This document shows, one piece after another, positions 25,505 to 39,656 of a DNA stretch of 64,000 bases; positions within the stretch are counted from its first letter, which is position 1, and each line of letters opens with the position of its first letter. The notes beneath the pieces are model-generated. The model ran no database searches. It was not told the origin of the DNA and saw only the letters and a program-made list of their open reading frames with translations. The translations under genes were made by a program, and so were the position numbers. Source of the DNA: Cryphonectria parasitica EP155 (lineage: Eukaryota > Ascomycota > Sordariomycetes > Diaporthales > Cryphonectriaceae); the NCBI RefSeq assembly GCF_011745365.1, contig NW_024468917.1, forward strand, positions 1,054,001 to 1,118,000. The letters are read 5' to 3'.

Positions 25505-26074
25505 GATGGGGTTCTCTCCACCTGTCAGGCGCAGCACCGTTTTCGCATTGAACACGCGCAGACGATTCATCCCGCCGACCAGCAGCGTATGAGAAGCCTC
25601 GGCATTCTGCCCTCGGTGCAGCCGACGCACGCGACGAGCGACATGAAGTACGCAGAGCTCCGTCTAGGCAAGGAGCGGCTCGCGTCCGAGGCCTACAGGA
25701 TGCGCTCGCTGCGCGAGGCGGGGCTAGTGCTAGGGAGTGATTTCCCCGTGGAGCCACCGAACCCGTTTGGAGGGATCTATGCGGCAGTGGCAAGGCGAGA
25801 CCCGCACACAGGCTTGGGGGCGGATGGGAAGACCAAGCAGAGCTGGTACCCAGAAGAGGCTCTGAGCCTGCAGGAGGCGCTGATAGGCTTCTCGGAAGGA
25901 CCGGCATACGGGGCGTTTCTGGAGGGGCGGGCGGGCGTCATTCAGCCTGGTGCGTGGGCGGATTGGGTGGTGCTGGACAGGCCCTTGGAGCAGCTTGACG
26001 TTGAGGCACTGCGGGTGCTGAAGGTCAAGGAGACCTGGGTGGGCGGCAAGCGAGTTTTTGCGAGGGATGCATGA
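24027..26074 (+). CDS. YtcJ-type amidohydrolase (Amidohydro_3), N-terminally anchored or secreted
   Basis: Metal-dependent hydrolase of the amidohydrolase superfamily, 598 aa predicted. Exons: 24027-24311, 24374-24559, 24652-25120, 25218-26074. A hydrophobic segment (LWSSLLAAVVAVYLQF, about residues 9-24) suggests a signal anchor. Family motifs in order: DG|HGHL at residues 94-99 (His96 and His98, metal ligands), GWDQ, RVDVHCVWVS, SVKLFADGALGSWGSAM, VNIHAIGD, FRIEHAQ and GSDFPVEPPNP (Asp ligand). The intron 3 donor that restores KLFA-DGALGS is GC, not GT, with phase 1. Exon 4 carries a 25-residue poly-Ser insert. The gene ends 139 bases from the stop of the convergent nitronate monooxygenase. 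Substrate unknown; annotated relatives include exoenzymes with N-acyl or imide targets. Confidence 0.87.
25430..25504 (+). repeat. In-frame (TCC)n(TCG)n repeat encoding 25 serines
   Basis: Two trinucleotide blocks, TCC then TCG, entirely in frame within exon 4 of the amidohydrolase. It sits between the helix after the VNIHAIGD motif and the FRIEHAQ motif, a position expected to be a surface loop, so length changes could be tolerated. Confidence 0.95.
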
Positions 26075-26213
26075 TGATGATGATGAAGCGGGAGAAGAAA
26101 AACAAGGGAGATAAACAGAAGACCAAAAGTAAGAAAGAACAAGAATAAGAACAAGAAAAGGAGAGAAAAAAGAAAGAAGCCGCCAAAATCGTGTTGATCT
26201 GTCTTCACCACCA

Positions 26214-27920
26214 CTACTTGTGCTTGTACAGCGTATGACCCAGCTGCTTAAGCCACGGTCTGTCCTTCTCCTGTTCTCCTTCATCGTCAAAGGCGAACCG
26301 CATGTCCTCCAGGCGTCTTTTCGCTCCCTCTCTCAAATTTCTCACGATATCTGCAGCAGGGATCGCGTCCTTGACAAGCCCAACACCAGTTCCTCTGGAC
26401 CACACCGTCAGTCCCTGCTCTTCAATGTGTGCACACGTCATGGGGATAAAGTAGAATTTACTCACAACCAAGTGATCTGTCTCGAGGAATCCCCGGCTTC
26501 ATTCGCTGCACGCAGTTTCTCTATGTTCTCTTCGATAGCTAAGCCTGAAGAATGGTCTTTGTATGAGTCCGTGACGATGGCACGACCGTCGTAGAGGGCA
26601 GGCCAGATTTTCGAGCCTTGAACATCATCGTGAAATGTCGATCTGCCCGCCGTCTTGTCAGTCGACGCTTTTCTTTGGGAGAAGATGTTCACTTACTTCA
26701 CCGTTGATGCGCCACCGTCTCGTGTCTCCAGGACGGCCTTCTTCTTGGCCTCTGAGAAGTTGGACTCTTTGGCGGGTAGGAACTGCCACGCATGATTAGC
26801 AACTTGCTCCAAAACCCTCCTGATCTCTTGACATGATGCAGAATATCATCCACCTGGAAAGCACCACTCTCACCTTAGTCCCCACGGCCACACCATCAGC
26901 ACCTAAGCGTCCAATTAAGGTTCCCCGTCAGCACAATATCACACATCCTAGTCTTCTCCCCTCCCTCAGCAAGGGCCACAAGTTCACAAAACAACTCAAC
27001 TCACCCAGCGCAACAGCAGCCACCACGGAACTCTCATGCGAAATCCCCCCGGCCGCCACCAGCGCAATCTCCCTGCCCGCAAACTCCTCCCGCAGCATCA
27101 TCTGCACCTCGGGCACCAGGCTGATGACGCTCGCGCCGTGAGCCCACTGGTGCCCGCCGGCGTCGACGCCCTGCGCGATGATGCCGTCGGCGCCGTCCTG
27201 TGCCGCCTCGCGAGCTGCGGCTACGGTGCCGACCTGCACAAAGACCTTGAGGCCGTGGTCGTGGCAGGCGTCAATAATGTCTGGGTGGGCGCGGGTTGAG
27301 GCGGTGGGGTCGGGTGCGAAGAGCCAGACTGCCTGGGGCACTGATTTGTTTGTAAGAAAGCTGTCAGTTGGAATTGTTCTAGAGATCGAATTTTGGTGGG
27401 CCAACTGAAATGAGTGGTTTTCTACGGACTGTGCTTCTCCAGAATCGGCAGCGCAGTTTCCCGGAAATGCTTGACGGACGGGTGCAACGTGAGAAACCCA
27501 ACTCCAACAGGCATGGGTGTCAGAGTCAACTCGGTGAGGCCCAGGACAGATCGGGCGGTCTCCAACTCCTTCTCGAGGACGACAAGGTCAGAGGAGCCCG
27601 GCTCGAAGGAGTAGCAGCCCGGCACGAATCCTAATCATGATAAATTCTCGTGTCAGTTTCTTTTCTTTTCTTTCCCTTTCTTAACGACTTTAGAATTAAG
27701 GTAAAGAGGAAATTTCGTGTTTCCCCCCCCCTATTCTTGATCTTTGGTATAATGGGTGAAAAAGGAGCCCTTCCTCACCAAAGCCACCGGTCTTAGACAC
27801 ATGTGCAGCGAGGGTGCCGTTGGACGTGCCCAGCATCGGCGCGGACATGATTACGGGCAACCTGGTGTTGGCGAACCATTCTTGGAGCTTGTTCCTGGGC
27901 TGAGGGCGTTGAGGTGCCAT
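26214..27920 (-). CDS. Nitronate monooxygenase (2-nitropropane dioxygenase family)
   Basis: FMN-dependent TIM-barrel enzyme that oxidises alkyl nitronates to carbonyl compounds and nitrite. 383 aa, the usual fungal size. Seven exons keep phase: 27920-27779, 27630-27430, 27340-27005, 26902-26874 (29 bases), 26782-26697, 26642-26466, 26394-26214. Motifs: LPVIMSAPMLGTSNGTLAAHVSKTGGFG, starting near residue 20 at the N terminus; VGVGFLT; AVWLFAPD; GADGIIAQGVDAGGHQ, whose DAGGHQ has the His typical of the family; VAAGGIS; ADGVAVGTK, encoded by the microexon; and ITWLGTGVGLV near the C terminus. The exon 2 donor (27430, GTCCGT) is the weakest join. No signal peptide is seen. It is convergent with the amidohydrolase. 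The natural substrate could be propionate-3-nitronate or another nitro compound. Confidence 0.92.
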
Positions 27921-28620
27921 ATTTATCTTGTCCTGCTCAGAAATGATAGTCGTCGATAACGATGATGGTGATGATGATGACGACGACGCCGCTCGATGTT
28001 TGGTTGTGGTTCACTACTAGATTACCTGTTTGGCAGGCTGAGTGGATTGAGGGGGGTTGAGTGGTGTTTATAAGTTTGTGCACAGTGGTACTTGACTCCA
28101 AAAATGCGCTGTTGTATAAGTGCTTAGCGCTCCAACCAACCACTGATGACTGGAACGTCTGCGGGGATGGTTTGAGCTGGGGGCAAGTTTGAATCATTGT
28201 GGAATCAGCCGATTACCAACTTGATGAGTTGACTGAAGAAGGCCGCTCACTATAGTTTGTTACGATTTGGTGGGTGTGTTAGATGCATGATCTTCATAAT
28301 TATCAATAGAATCCTTGTTTGGTATGGTTTGTTTCCCTACAATCTGGTCATCTAAACTTACCCAAGGTAGCATGCTACACTGGAATGATCAGGTGCTCTC
28401 GGAAGCAATTCAGATTGACACACTTTCCAGTCCACCAATTCTCCCTCGAACAGATAAACGAACGTAGCAGAATCATTGCGAGAGTCACATGCCTGCAGGC
28501 CCCTGCTTTCCTTCTTTTCCCCAACTCGCACCTTCTGGTTGAGACGACGAGGAGGAGAAACAGACACCATCGTATACAGGCCTCGCCAGGAAGCTCGCAG
28601 CGGAGCCTCAAGGCCACACT
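27921..28620. other. Intergenic: nitronate monooxygenase promoter
   Basis: About 700 bases between the start of the nitronate monooxygenase gene and the stop of the next minus-strand gene. It includes a short GAT/GAC-rich run just upstream of the start (27960-27990). No gene seen. Confidence 0.6.
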
Positions 28621-29901
28621 TTACCTGTATCTATTAACCTCCATCTCCTCTCCCAACCTTGCCCATTCTTGTCGTGCTCTGGTAGGACTGATCTCGGAAC
28701 TCATCGACTGACCAGGCAGTCGGTAGGCATCGAAGGAGAGCCCGCACGCGTCATACCTTCGGCCGGGCCGCATTTCTCCACGGATGTGGCCATCACCGTA
28801 GAACCAGAGTCTGTTGACAGGGCCAGCCCGATTGAGCGTGTCCACTGCGAAGGCTTCTGAGTCGCCATTATTGTAGAAGGCGTGGCCGCGCCAGAACAAC
28901 ATAGTACCATCAACGGGATCCGATACGTACGGTCGGACCACCTTCATCATCCCGGAAGCGCCGCCGAAGTCGAACGAAAGCCACAGGGTATCCCCATCGA
29001 GTGTCACGATAAGCTCCAGGTCATCCTGAAACTCGGGCCACTGTCCCCCGATGTAACTGAACTCAACTTGGTAGCGGCCATTGAGCAGACCAAGTCTAGG
29101 CTGCTGAGCCTGAGGCGAGCTGAATTGTCCTGCGTCCGGGCTTGGGCTTGCCTGCTCGAAGCGTGGGTAATCTTGGTCGTACTCGCTGTAGGGAGGCGGC
29201 TCGTCACCACAGCATGGGGTGAGGCTAGATGGACCAGCCCTGCCGGAGCTCGAGGGGCCGGATCGCCTGGCATCAGGATTCGCTTTACTCTTTGGCTTCG
29301 CAGGAGATTTGGCAGGAGTCTTTGGGGCCTTCGCAGCCGGGGTCTTTATAGTCGGCACCTTCTTCCCTTGGGTTGCCGCCTTGGCCGCCGGAGCTACTTT
29401 GGTCGTCTTTGTCTTCTTCGCCGCAGGCTGTGCGGACTTCACCTTGACCGATCCAGTCTTGGAGACCTGGACAGAGACGTTAACGTTGACGCTGGTCGAC
29501 ATTTGGTCAACCTTGCGCTTTGTGCCTCCCTTGGCTATCGCCTTCTCCGCGGCCGACTCCTTGATGACCTTCTTCGCTTCTCGCTCCTTCTTTGACCACA
29601 CCTTCTTTAAGTCCGCCTCGATCTTCTGGATGTGAGCTGGCACGGAGAGATCACCCTGCCTGACGGCATCGAAGAGACGCTTGTGAGCTGTGCCCTTGAC
29701 CTTAGATGGAGGTAGGCCATAGTGTAGGAGCTGCGCCTCATACCAGTGGGCAGGGCGGTTTTCTGTGTCCTTGCCGGTGTAGTGAGCCTTGAGTTCGGGA
29801 AGAGTGGCTCGACGGTGACGGTTCAGGGAGCTGGTCTCGCAGTAAAGCGAATCGCCAGCGTACGAGAAGCCGTCCTTCTCAACAGGAGCTGCGAGCGACA
29901 T
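28621..29901 (-). CDS. Basic nuclear-type protein with H1-like Lys/Ala/Pro linker, unknown function
   Basis: Intronless, 426 aa from the Met at 29901 (MSLAAPVEKDGF). A 37-codon hydrophobic upstream extension (MLHFSFPCHYLS) is probably 5' UTR. Residues about 30-75 hold ATLPELKAHY and HYGLPPSKVKGTAHKRLFDAV, a helical segment resembling a SAP-like motif. Residues about 90-230 are Lys-rich and coiled, then histone-H1-like (PAAKAPKTPAKSP), with several potential nuclear localisation signals such as GGTKRKVDQ. The C-terminal 150 residues (NGRYQVEFSYIGGQWPEF, LWLSFDFGGASG, LWFYGDGHIRGEM) look like a beta-rich globular domain. I do not recognise a named family. A chromatin or nucleic-acid role is inference from composition only. 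It is divergent from the Pab2-like gene. Confidence 0.82.
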   Translation of the reverse strand: MSLAAPVEKDGFSYAGDSLYCETSSLNRHRRATLPELKAHYTGKDTENRPAHWYEAQLLHYGLPPSKVKGTAHKRLFDAVRQGDLSVPAHIQKIEADLKKVWSKKEREAKKVIKESAAEKAIAKGGTKRKVDQMSTSVNVNVSVQVSKTGSVKVKSAQPAAKKTKTTKVAPAAKAATQGKKVPTIKTPAAKAPKTPAKSPAKPKSKANPDARRSGPSSSGRAGPSSLTPCCGDEPPPYSEYDQDYPRFEQASPSPDAGQFSSPQAQQPRLGLLNGRYQVEFSYIGGQWPEFQDDLELIVTLDGDTLWLSFDFGGASGMMKVVRPYVSDPVDGTMLFWRGHAFYNNGDSEAFAVDTLNRAGPVNRLWFYGDGHIRGEMRPGRRYDACGLSFDAYRLPGQSMSSEISPTRARQEWARLGEEMEVNRYR

Positions 29902-30970
29902 GTTGTTTGCTGAACAGCGGAATAGCCGCCGAAACGGAGAAATGAGAAGGAGAAAAGAGATAGACAGACGAACAATTGAGAGATAGTGGCAAGGGAAACT
30001 GAAATGAAGCATCTGTGAACCTCCAAGTAGGCGGGGGTCTGCTAGGGGCAGTTAAGGGAAGACAAGGGTGGTTTTGGTTGCTGGATATCAGAAAGCTGCA
30101 GGAGGCCCCCCACTTGTGCGCTTCACTAGAGCAGGGGAGGGGTGGTGAAGCAATATGCTGATCACTGTACCTCAGACCTGAGAGCTGTCTTGAAAGAAAG
30201 GAAAAACTTCTCTTCTCAATCTTGAGCAGCAAGGGTCTCTTGCAACCGAAGAGTGAAAATGAATCTGTGTTGGGTTGGAGCGTATTTGGTATGTGCGAGT
30301 TCTTGGGAGCTCTAGACATCCTGCAGCTGGTGACACCAGGATAAGACCTGCCGCAGGATTTGACAGAAAGAGACGAGAAATCAAGGGGGAAACTTTCAGG
30401 TTCTTTGACTTTCACTTGGAAATCTTGGTCAGGTCTAATGATGCAGAAGCTTCTTGACCTTGGCTTCGTGAAATACTTACCAAAGGTAAGGAAGTTTGGT
30501 AGGCTCGGCTGGACAAGCTACCGGTCAACAAAAGCTACCAATCATCCTAGTCCAGTCCCACTTTTCTACTGATAAGATACCTGTCCAGCCTGTATTTCGC
30601 AAGCAGCAGTTGCCATGCCTTAAAGAACTGACCGCCAACACGTCACGAACCCCTCCTCCACTTGCTGTTTCCATTTACGAAAGCGAAACTCCTCACCCTT
30701 CTCTTGTGGTGAGTTGCTCAGTTATTGTCCCCTCCTATAGATGGCCTGAGATCCTTCTCTGTGGTCCTGTCGCGTGGGCAGTGCTGGAGACCAGCGCGTC
30801 GCAAGCTGGGCCTGGAAGCTCAGCTACCCCTTTGTCTAAACCCTCAAGTACGGAACCTTGGTGCCAGACTGGTGCTGATCATCTCGATAACTACTCTAGG
30901 AACACTTCCATTTCATCAATATCTCACCGTTTACCCTCCCACAGAACTGTACTAACCCTAGTCAAAAACC
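29902..30970. promoter_or_regulatory. Shared divergent promoter region
   Basis: About 1.07 kb between two divergent start codons (basic nuclear-type protein on minus, Pab2-like on plus). Both 5' leaders must lie here. I see no open frame worth calling and no clear TATA element. Confidence 0.55.
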
Positions 30971-31713
<743 letters not shown>

Positions 31714-33745
31714 GGCACAGAGGAGGCATCCTGACGTTCTCCCCTTCTGCAATGCGCACACATACGCACACAAATACTGTGAGGGGTTAGAAGGAGCAAC
31801 AGAAATTCAGATGCTGAGGATCGAAAAAGAGGGGGAAGGAAAGGAGGCAAGATGTATGATAGATTGGGACCACACGGCCTAAGTGGGCACAGCCAAGGTC
31901 GAAGGGTTACTGGCTTTGGCGTAACAGGATCAGGAAAAGGGCAATGAAATTTTCTTCTCGCACCACTTGACTACCTACATGGGATTTCACCGACTACTGC
32001 ATGTGCTGTTAGTCTCAGCCTCGCGACGTTGTGAAATTTGGGGAATGTGTGGTGCTCAGAGACAGCTTCATTATTCCGATGTACAGTACAGACCGTAAGA
32101 CAAGAGCTGGTCTACGTCATAGGTCGATCAATTTCTCAGGTCGTCTGCATAATCTAACATATAGAACGAAATACTAAACGACATCCGTAGGTGACAATGA
32201 TGGAAGAGGTCCTTTACAAGTAAGAGGTTATCCTCCCGGAAGTGAAAGAGTGCCTGTAACTAGGAAGATTAACGTTTGGTGCGGTGCACGAGAAGTTTCT
32301 CCGGTACGTTCAGCGGCTTGCGAACAATATCGCCATAGTGGTCAAGCTCTGGGGCAAGCTGCTACATACCCGAGCATCCGAAAGCTCGGATGACAGACCC
32401 GAGACTGTGAGACAACAAAATCCTAGGGCACGGTCTCCATCCATCAATCATCTTTAGGATGAGTGAGCGAAGCTGATGATGAGCTGTTTTTTTTTCGTCT
32501 TTTTCTTTCTTTCTTCATTATTCTCTTTCTGTGTGTGCGTCCCTTATCGGCGGTATGGTGGTTGTTGATCATGGCCGCTTGACGGACCACGTCAACCAAA
32601 GAATATATATTTAGACCGTCACGTATGAGATATTTTGCTGCCTTTCACGCCCATGGTGCTATTTTGTAGGGGCAGGTATGTGATTTGTCGCATGTAAGTG
32701 TTTTGGGCCAAGTTTAGGTTCGTTCCCACTGTGCCGTTCTGTCTCCGTTCTGGTCTAGACTCACCAGTGCGAAGGACAGTGCAACTCCTGGGCCCCTCCC
32801 CTACCGCCTTCTACAAGGTCCTGTGTATTGCCATTGGCGCCCTCCACTACAGGCATCTCCACCTCACTGTCCACTGACGAACGCCCTGCGAAGCACAAGC
32901 TAGCTAGGCACTGCTAGGGACTTAGGTGAGCGTATCGTATCAGGAAACAAGGCCAGAATCCCAAAGCCCTCCTCTCCCCCCCCCTCTGTCTTGATCCCGT
33001 TGCCCACCGTTTGGCTAACCTTGTCGGCGCCTGGGTGACGAGACTTTTTAGCCAAGCCCAGTGCCCAGCCCTCCCTGCCACCTGCCTACTTGCTGCTTTC
33101 AGACATTCGTGCCACCCAAGTTTATTGAGACAAGCAATTTGTATCACCCACAAGTTAACGACACCGCCCACCCCCCTGACTCCCTCTCCAGTCGACATCA
33201 TCACCTTCGACGCCCAGTGTCACCACCACTTACCATCATAACCACCAATTTCTTCTGCCTTCTGGGTTTGTACTGGACCGCCGTGTTGTGTCAGATCGTT
33301 CCCTCAGGCGTGAGAGTTGCAGCCGGGATTGGTCCAGGCGCTTGCTTGAGTAACAGGAGACAGAGAGGGAACCCGAGCCAGGCCAACGAAAGACGAGAAG
33401 CGCGGGGGTCGGCGTGAGCATTTGCACAGCCTCAGCACGCCTGCAATCACCTAACCAAGCCTTGGTCGTCATTGTCAGCTTTCTCCTTAGCGCATCTATC
33501 TCGACTTTCTCGTTCCTCATCTCTTCCTCCCTCCCTTTTCGCCTTCCCAAAACCCGCACGACCTCGCCGCAGCTGGTCTTCCGACCAGGTTTCTTTTGAT
33601 TGAGCCGGCCCATCCACGCAACGCTCCACCCTGTCTTTTTTCCTTCTTTTTCTTCTTCTCGATCGCCTTTGCATCGAGTACTAGAAAAAGCCGTTTGACA
33701 GGAAGAAGCAAGCACAACAGCGGGACGCGCCGCCTCGGCATTCAA
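31714..33745. other. 2-kb spacer: Pab2-like 3' region and RSP5 promoter
   Basis: Tandem spacer between two plus-strand genes. No coding region supported. It contains a perfect 7-bp hairpin at 32375-32392 and, just before the RSP5 start, pyrimidine-rich sequence (TTCCTTCTTTTTCTTCTTCTC) typical of fungal 5' leaders. Confidence 0.6.
32370..32392. other. Short palindromic element with two alternative stems
   Basis: CATCCGA-AAGC-TCGGATG forms a perfect 7-bp stem. The overlapping CCGAGC (32370-32375) can instead pair with GCTCGG (32384-32389). The two foldings exclude each other. Function unknown. Confidence 0.4.
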
Positions 33746-36616
<2,871 letters not shown>

Positions 36617-38163
36617 ATGCAGACTGTATACGAGCATTGTGTGGCACATAAGAGCGAGCACAGGCTGAAGCTGCACCGGGGGTTGTGCGGCTCCGAGAGG
36701 TGAAGAACACATGACGAAGGGAGGCACAATTACATCTGCCATAAGAGTGTCGAGCACGCGCGAAATTTTGATATTTGGGAGTCCGAGTGTTCAGGCGTCA
36801 AACCGGGCCCGACGATATGCATGTATCCAAGTTGATCCAGTATGGGGGAGGAGGCGGTCCATCCCCTTCACCAGTCCATCTAAACCTCGCCCGCATTCGG
36901 GGAGCTGGGTTGTAGTGCGGGTACAAAAATAGATGGACAAATGAGGTCTATGACATACAGAGGGATGAAGGAGACGAAGAGGAGGAAGAGGAGGAGCAAG
37001 AGGGAGAATTAAGAACACTATCGCTTATAAACACATCCCCACCCGAGGGCGGCACGTCATGGGAAAGGAGACCAGGGATGACTTCTCGAGATTAGTCCAA
37101 TTATGCACATACTGTTTGCTGTCTATTCCCATCTCTGCCATGGTATTTTTCTTCCTCTTCTGTCATGTGTCGACGCTGCGTGCTTCTTGGGCAGTGGGAG
37201 GTGATTCGAAAATCCCGTGTTATCACTTGCTGAGCCGCCAAGCGGAATTATGATTTACGATCACGTAGCTTCTGCTTTGGTGGCTCCATTTGGATACACT
37301 ATGGACGTTTGACGTTCCGAAAAGATCATGTCTCTTCCCCTCTGCCATTCATCGTTGTATCTAGAAAGAGAAGAGCGTACACCAAATAAATGAGGTGAAC
37401 AAGAGGTCAACGGGCAAAAGGAGACGAGACTACCAAGGTGGTATGGCAAGCCAACGTTTGTTCTTAGGCTTTCCCGTCAAGGGCGGGAAGAAAGAAAGGA
37501 AGGAAAGGAAAGGAATACTTAACCTTGGCGCACATGGTGAGAGGTGCCCCTAGACAAGGAAGTTCTCATCTATGTAGATCTCTTTCCCGGCTGTCACATG
37601 GTTGTTGGTTGGTAGTTTGGGGTTTTGTTTCTTTTTCCTATTTTGCTTCCATGTCCATCTATTTGACCAGTCCGGTTTTCCCGCTCTTGTTTCCCTTCCC
37701 TCTCTCTCCCTTCCCACCTCCGACCGCGTCTCTAGATATGTACAAAGCACATAGGCAAGTGACAAGAACAAAAACACGATAAATGAAACGACAGGCAGCT
37801 GGGGATCAGCAGCTGTGTATTTGATACCTCTCACACTTCTCCTCTTCCTCTCTCTTCCTCTCTCTTCCTCTCTCTTCCTCTCTCTTCCTCTCTCTTCCTC
37901 TCTCTTCCTCTCTCTTCCTCTCTCTTCCCCACGGTAGATCTCGTCGTCTTGTGATGTCCGCCAGTCCAGGCCAGCCAGGTCTCTAATCCTCACCCTCCAC
38001 CCTCTCTCCCTTCCTTTCTTCTCGCCATACCGGCGGCGAACGCTCAGGGTTTCTACCACTCCACTCCATTCCATGGCATTCCCCTTACACAACCACCAAA
38101 AATGAGAAGAAAAATCTCGACCTTGTCTTTTTTCTGTCTTTTCTCTTTCTTTTTCCTTTCCTC
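36617..38163. other. Convergent intergenic region
   Basis: Lies between the 3' ends of RSP5 (plus) and the complex I gene (minus), so it holds both 3' UTRs and terminators. It contains a 10-bp minisatellite at 37841-37930. No gene supported; the long minus frame overlapping it is produced by that repeat. Confidence 0.6.
37841..37930. repeat. 10-bp minisatellite, unit TCTCTTCCTC, about 8-9 copies
   Basis: Eight tandem units aligned in register from 37851 plus a diverged first unit at 37841 and a changed last unit (TCTCTTCCCC). Positioned about 235 bases beyond the stop codon of the complex I gene, so probably in or just past its 3' UTR. Confidence 0.95.
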
Positions 38164-39159
38164 TTACTTCCTGTACCACATTCTCGTGATCTTGGTCATC
38201 CTCATCTTCCTCTGCAGCTGAAAGATGCCGTACATGAGGGCCTCGCTGGTGGGAGGGCAGCCGGGCACGTAGACATCCACGGGGACGATCCTGTCGCAGC
38301 CGCGGACGACGCTGTAGCTGTAGTGGTAGTAGCCGCCGCCGTTGGCGCACGAGCCCATGGAGATGACCCAGCGCGGGTCGGGCATCTGGTCGTAGACCTG
38401 GCGCAGGGCGGGGGCCATCTTGTTGGTCAGGGTGCCGGCGACGATCATCACGTCAGACTGGCGAGGGCTGGCACGGAAGATGATGCCCATGCGGTCCTGG
38501 TCGTAGCGCGGGGTCGAGAGGTGCATCATCTCGACGGCGCAGCAGGCGAGGCCAAAGGTCATGGGCCAGAGGGAGGACTGGCGGCCCCAGTTGACGATCT
38601 GGTCGAGGGTGGTGCTGGAAAGAGACACACACGAGAGGGAGTCAGCTTATTTTTCTTCTTCTTTCTATGTCTTGCCTCTCCTTCTTGCTCTTCTGTTGTT
38701 GTTTTTTGAACCCCTGCCCTTTTTCACGTTCTAAATAACAATAACGAGAGACAAAGAGTTTTGCGGCCAGCTGTGAAGGGGATTCCTTTGAAGCGAAGAA
38801 AAGACGTACAGGGCATATTGAACAATTCCCTTGGTGCCCTCCTGGCTCGCGAGGGGAACCTGCTTCGGCTGGAGACCCGTCGAGGCACCGGCGTGGGGTT
38901 GGACCTGTGCGGCATTGTTCTTGGAGGAGGAGGAGATGGACGCGGCGGCGACGCGGAAGGGTATGAGGGACGTCGTCGGCTTGGCTGTTGTTGGATAGTC
39001 GCAATCATTCAGTCAGTAATCTCTTCTTGTAGCTCAAGCATTACGCAAATCCCTCTTGTCCTATCTTTCTGTCTCTTTCTCGCTCCATCAGGTAAAGCTT
39101 CTTCTCGCCAACGCACCTCGCAGGGCCATGGAGGCCGATGTCCGTAATGCGCTCGCCAT
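38164..39159 (-). CDS. NDUFS7: NADH:ubiquinone oxidoreductase PSST subunit (20-kDa, NDUFS7 homolog)
   Basis: Mitochondrial complex I subunit carrying iron-sulfur cluster N2, which passes electrons to ubiquinone. 222 aa; exons 39159-39117, 38984-38810, 38614-38164, phases 1 and 2. The N terminus ([16 protein letters not shown]) is rich in Arg, Ser and Ala and lacks acids, as expected for a matrix-targeting presequence. N2 ligands are visible: Cys97 and Cys98 (GLACCAVE), Cys162 (MGSCANGGG) and Cys192 (VPGCPP). Other family motifs: [16 protein letters not shown] and [16 protein letters not shown]. The presequence exon 1 is only 43 bases; its donor GTGCGT and the distal acceptor before [10 protein letters not shown] were chosen by phase. 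It is convergent with RSP5 and tandem behind MPP10. Confidence 0.96.
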
Positions 39160-39656
39160 TGTTAGGGTGTGGAGAGCGAATTGAACCTGAATGACTTCCT
39201 CTCTGTTGTTGGAATTCAGGGAAGAGAAAGCAGAGTGGAGAGGATGGTGGTCACCGTGGGGGGTGGGTTGGTGGAGAGGGGGGTGGTCGTTGACGATTGT
39301 ACTTGTACGGCACACCTTTTGGGACGGTGTCGTTGAGTGCTGCTATTGCTGCTGTGCGGTAAAAGTCGCCTCTGGCTCACCAAAACGTCGGTCCTGATTG
39401 GGTGGTCGGTATCGAGATGGGGGTCCACACTATCGAGCTGCGCTTGTTCGGGTCTTGGACGTCACAAGTGATCACTAACAATTTCTCTCAACCGATGGTC
39501 CGTGCACCTTTTCAGAGCGGACCAAAACACAAAGTGTAGAGGACGTCAAGTTTTAAAAAGGGGTAGAATCCTAATGAGCAAGAAATTGCTTGTACAGAGA
39601 AATGTTCTTCGATAGACAGCTGAACACTGAAGATCGCATGATGGAATCAAGCAAGC
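39160..39656. other. Intergenic: complex I gene promoter / MPP10 3' region
   Basis: About 500 bases between tandem minus-strand genes. No open frame or motif I can support. Confidence 0.5.

Noticed and set aside
37550..38350. 266-codon minus frame with Glu/Arg repeats
   Set aside because: Generated by the 10-bp minisatellite and the out-of-frame end of the complex I gene.
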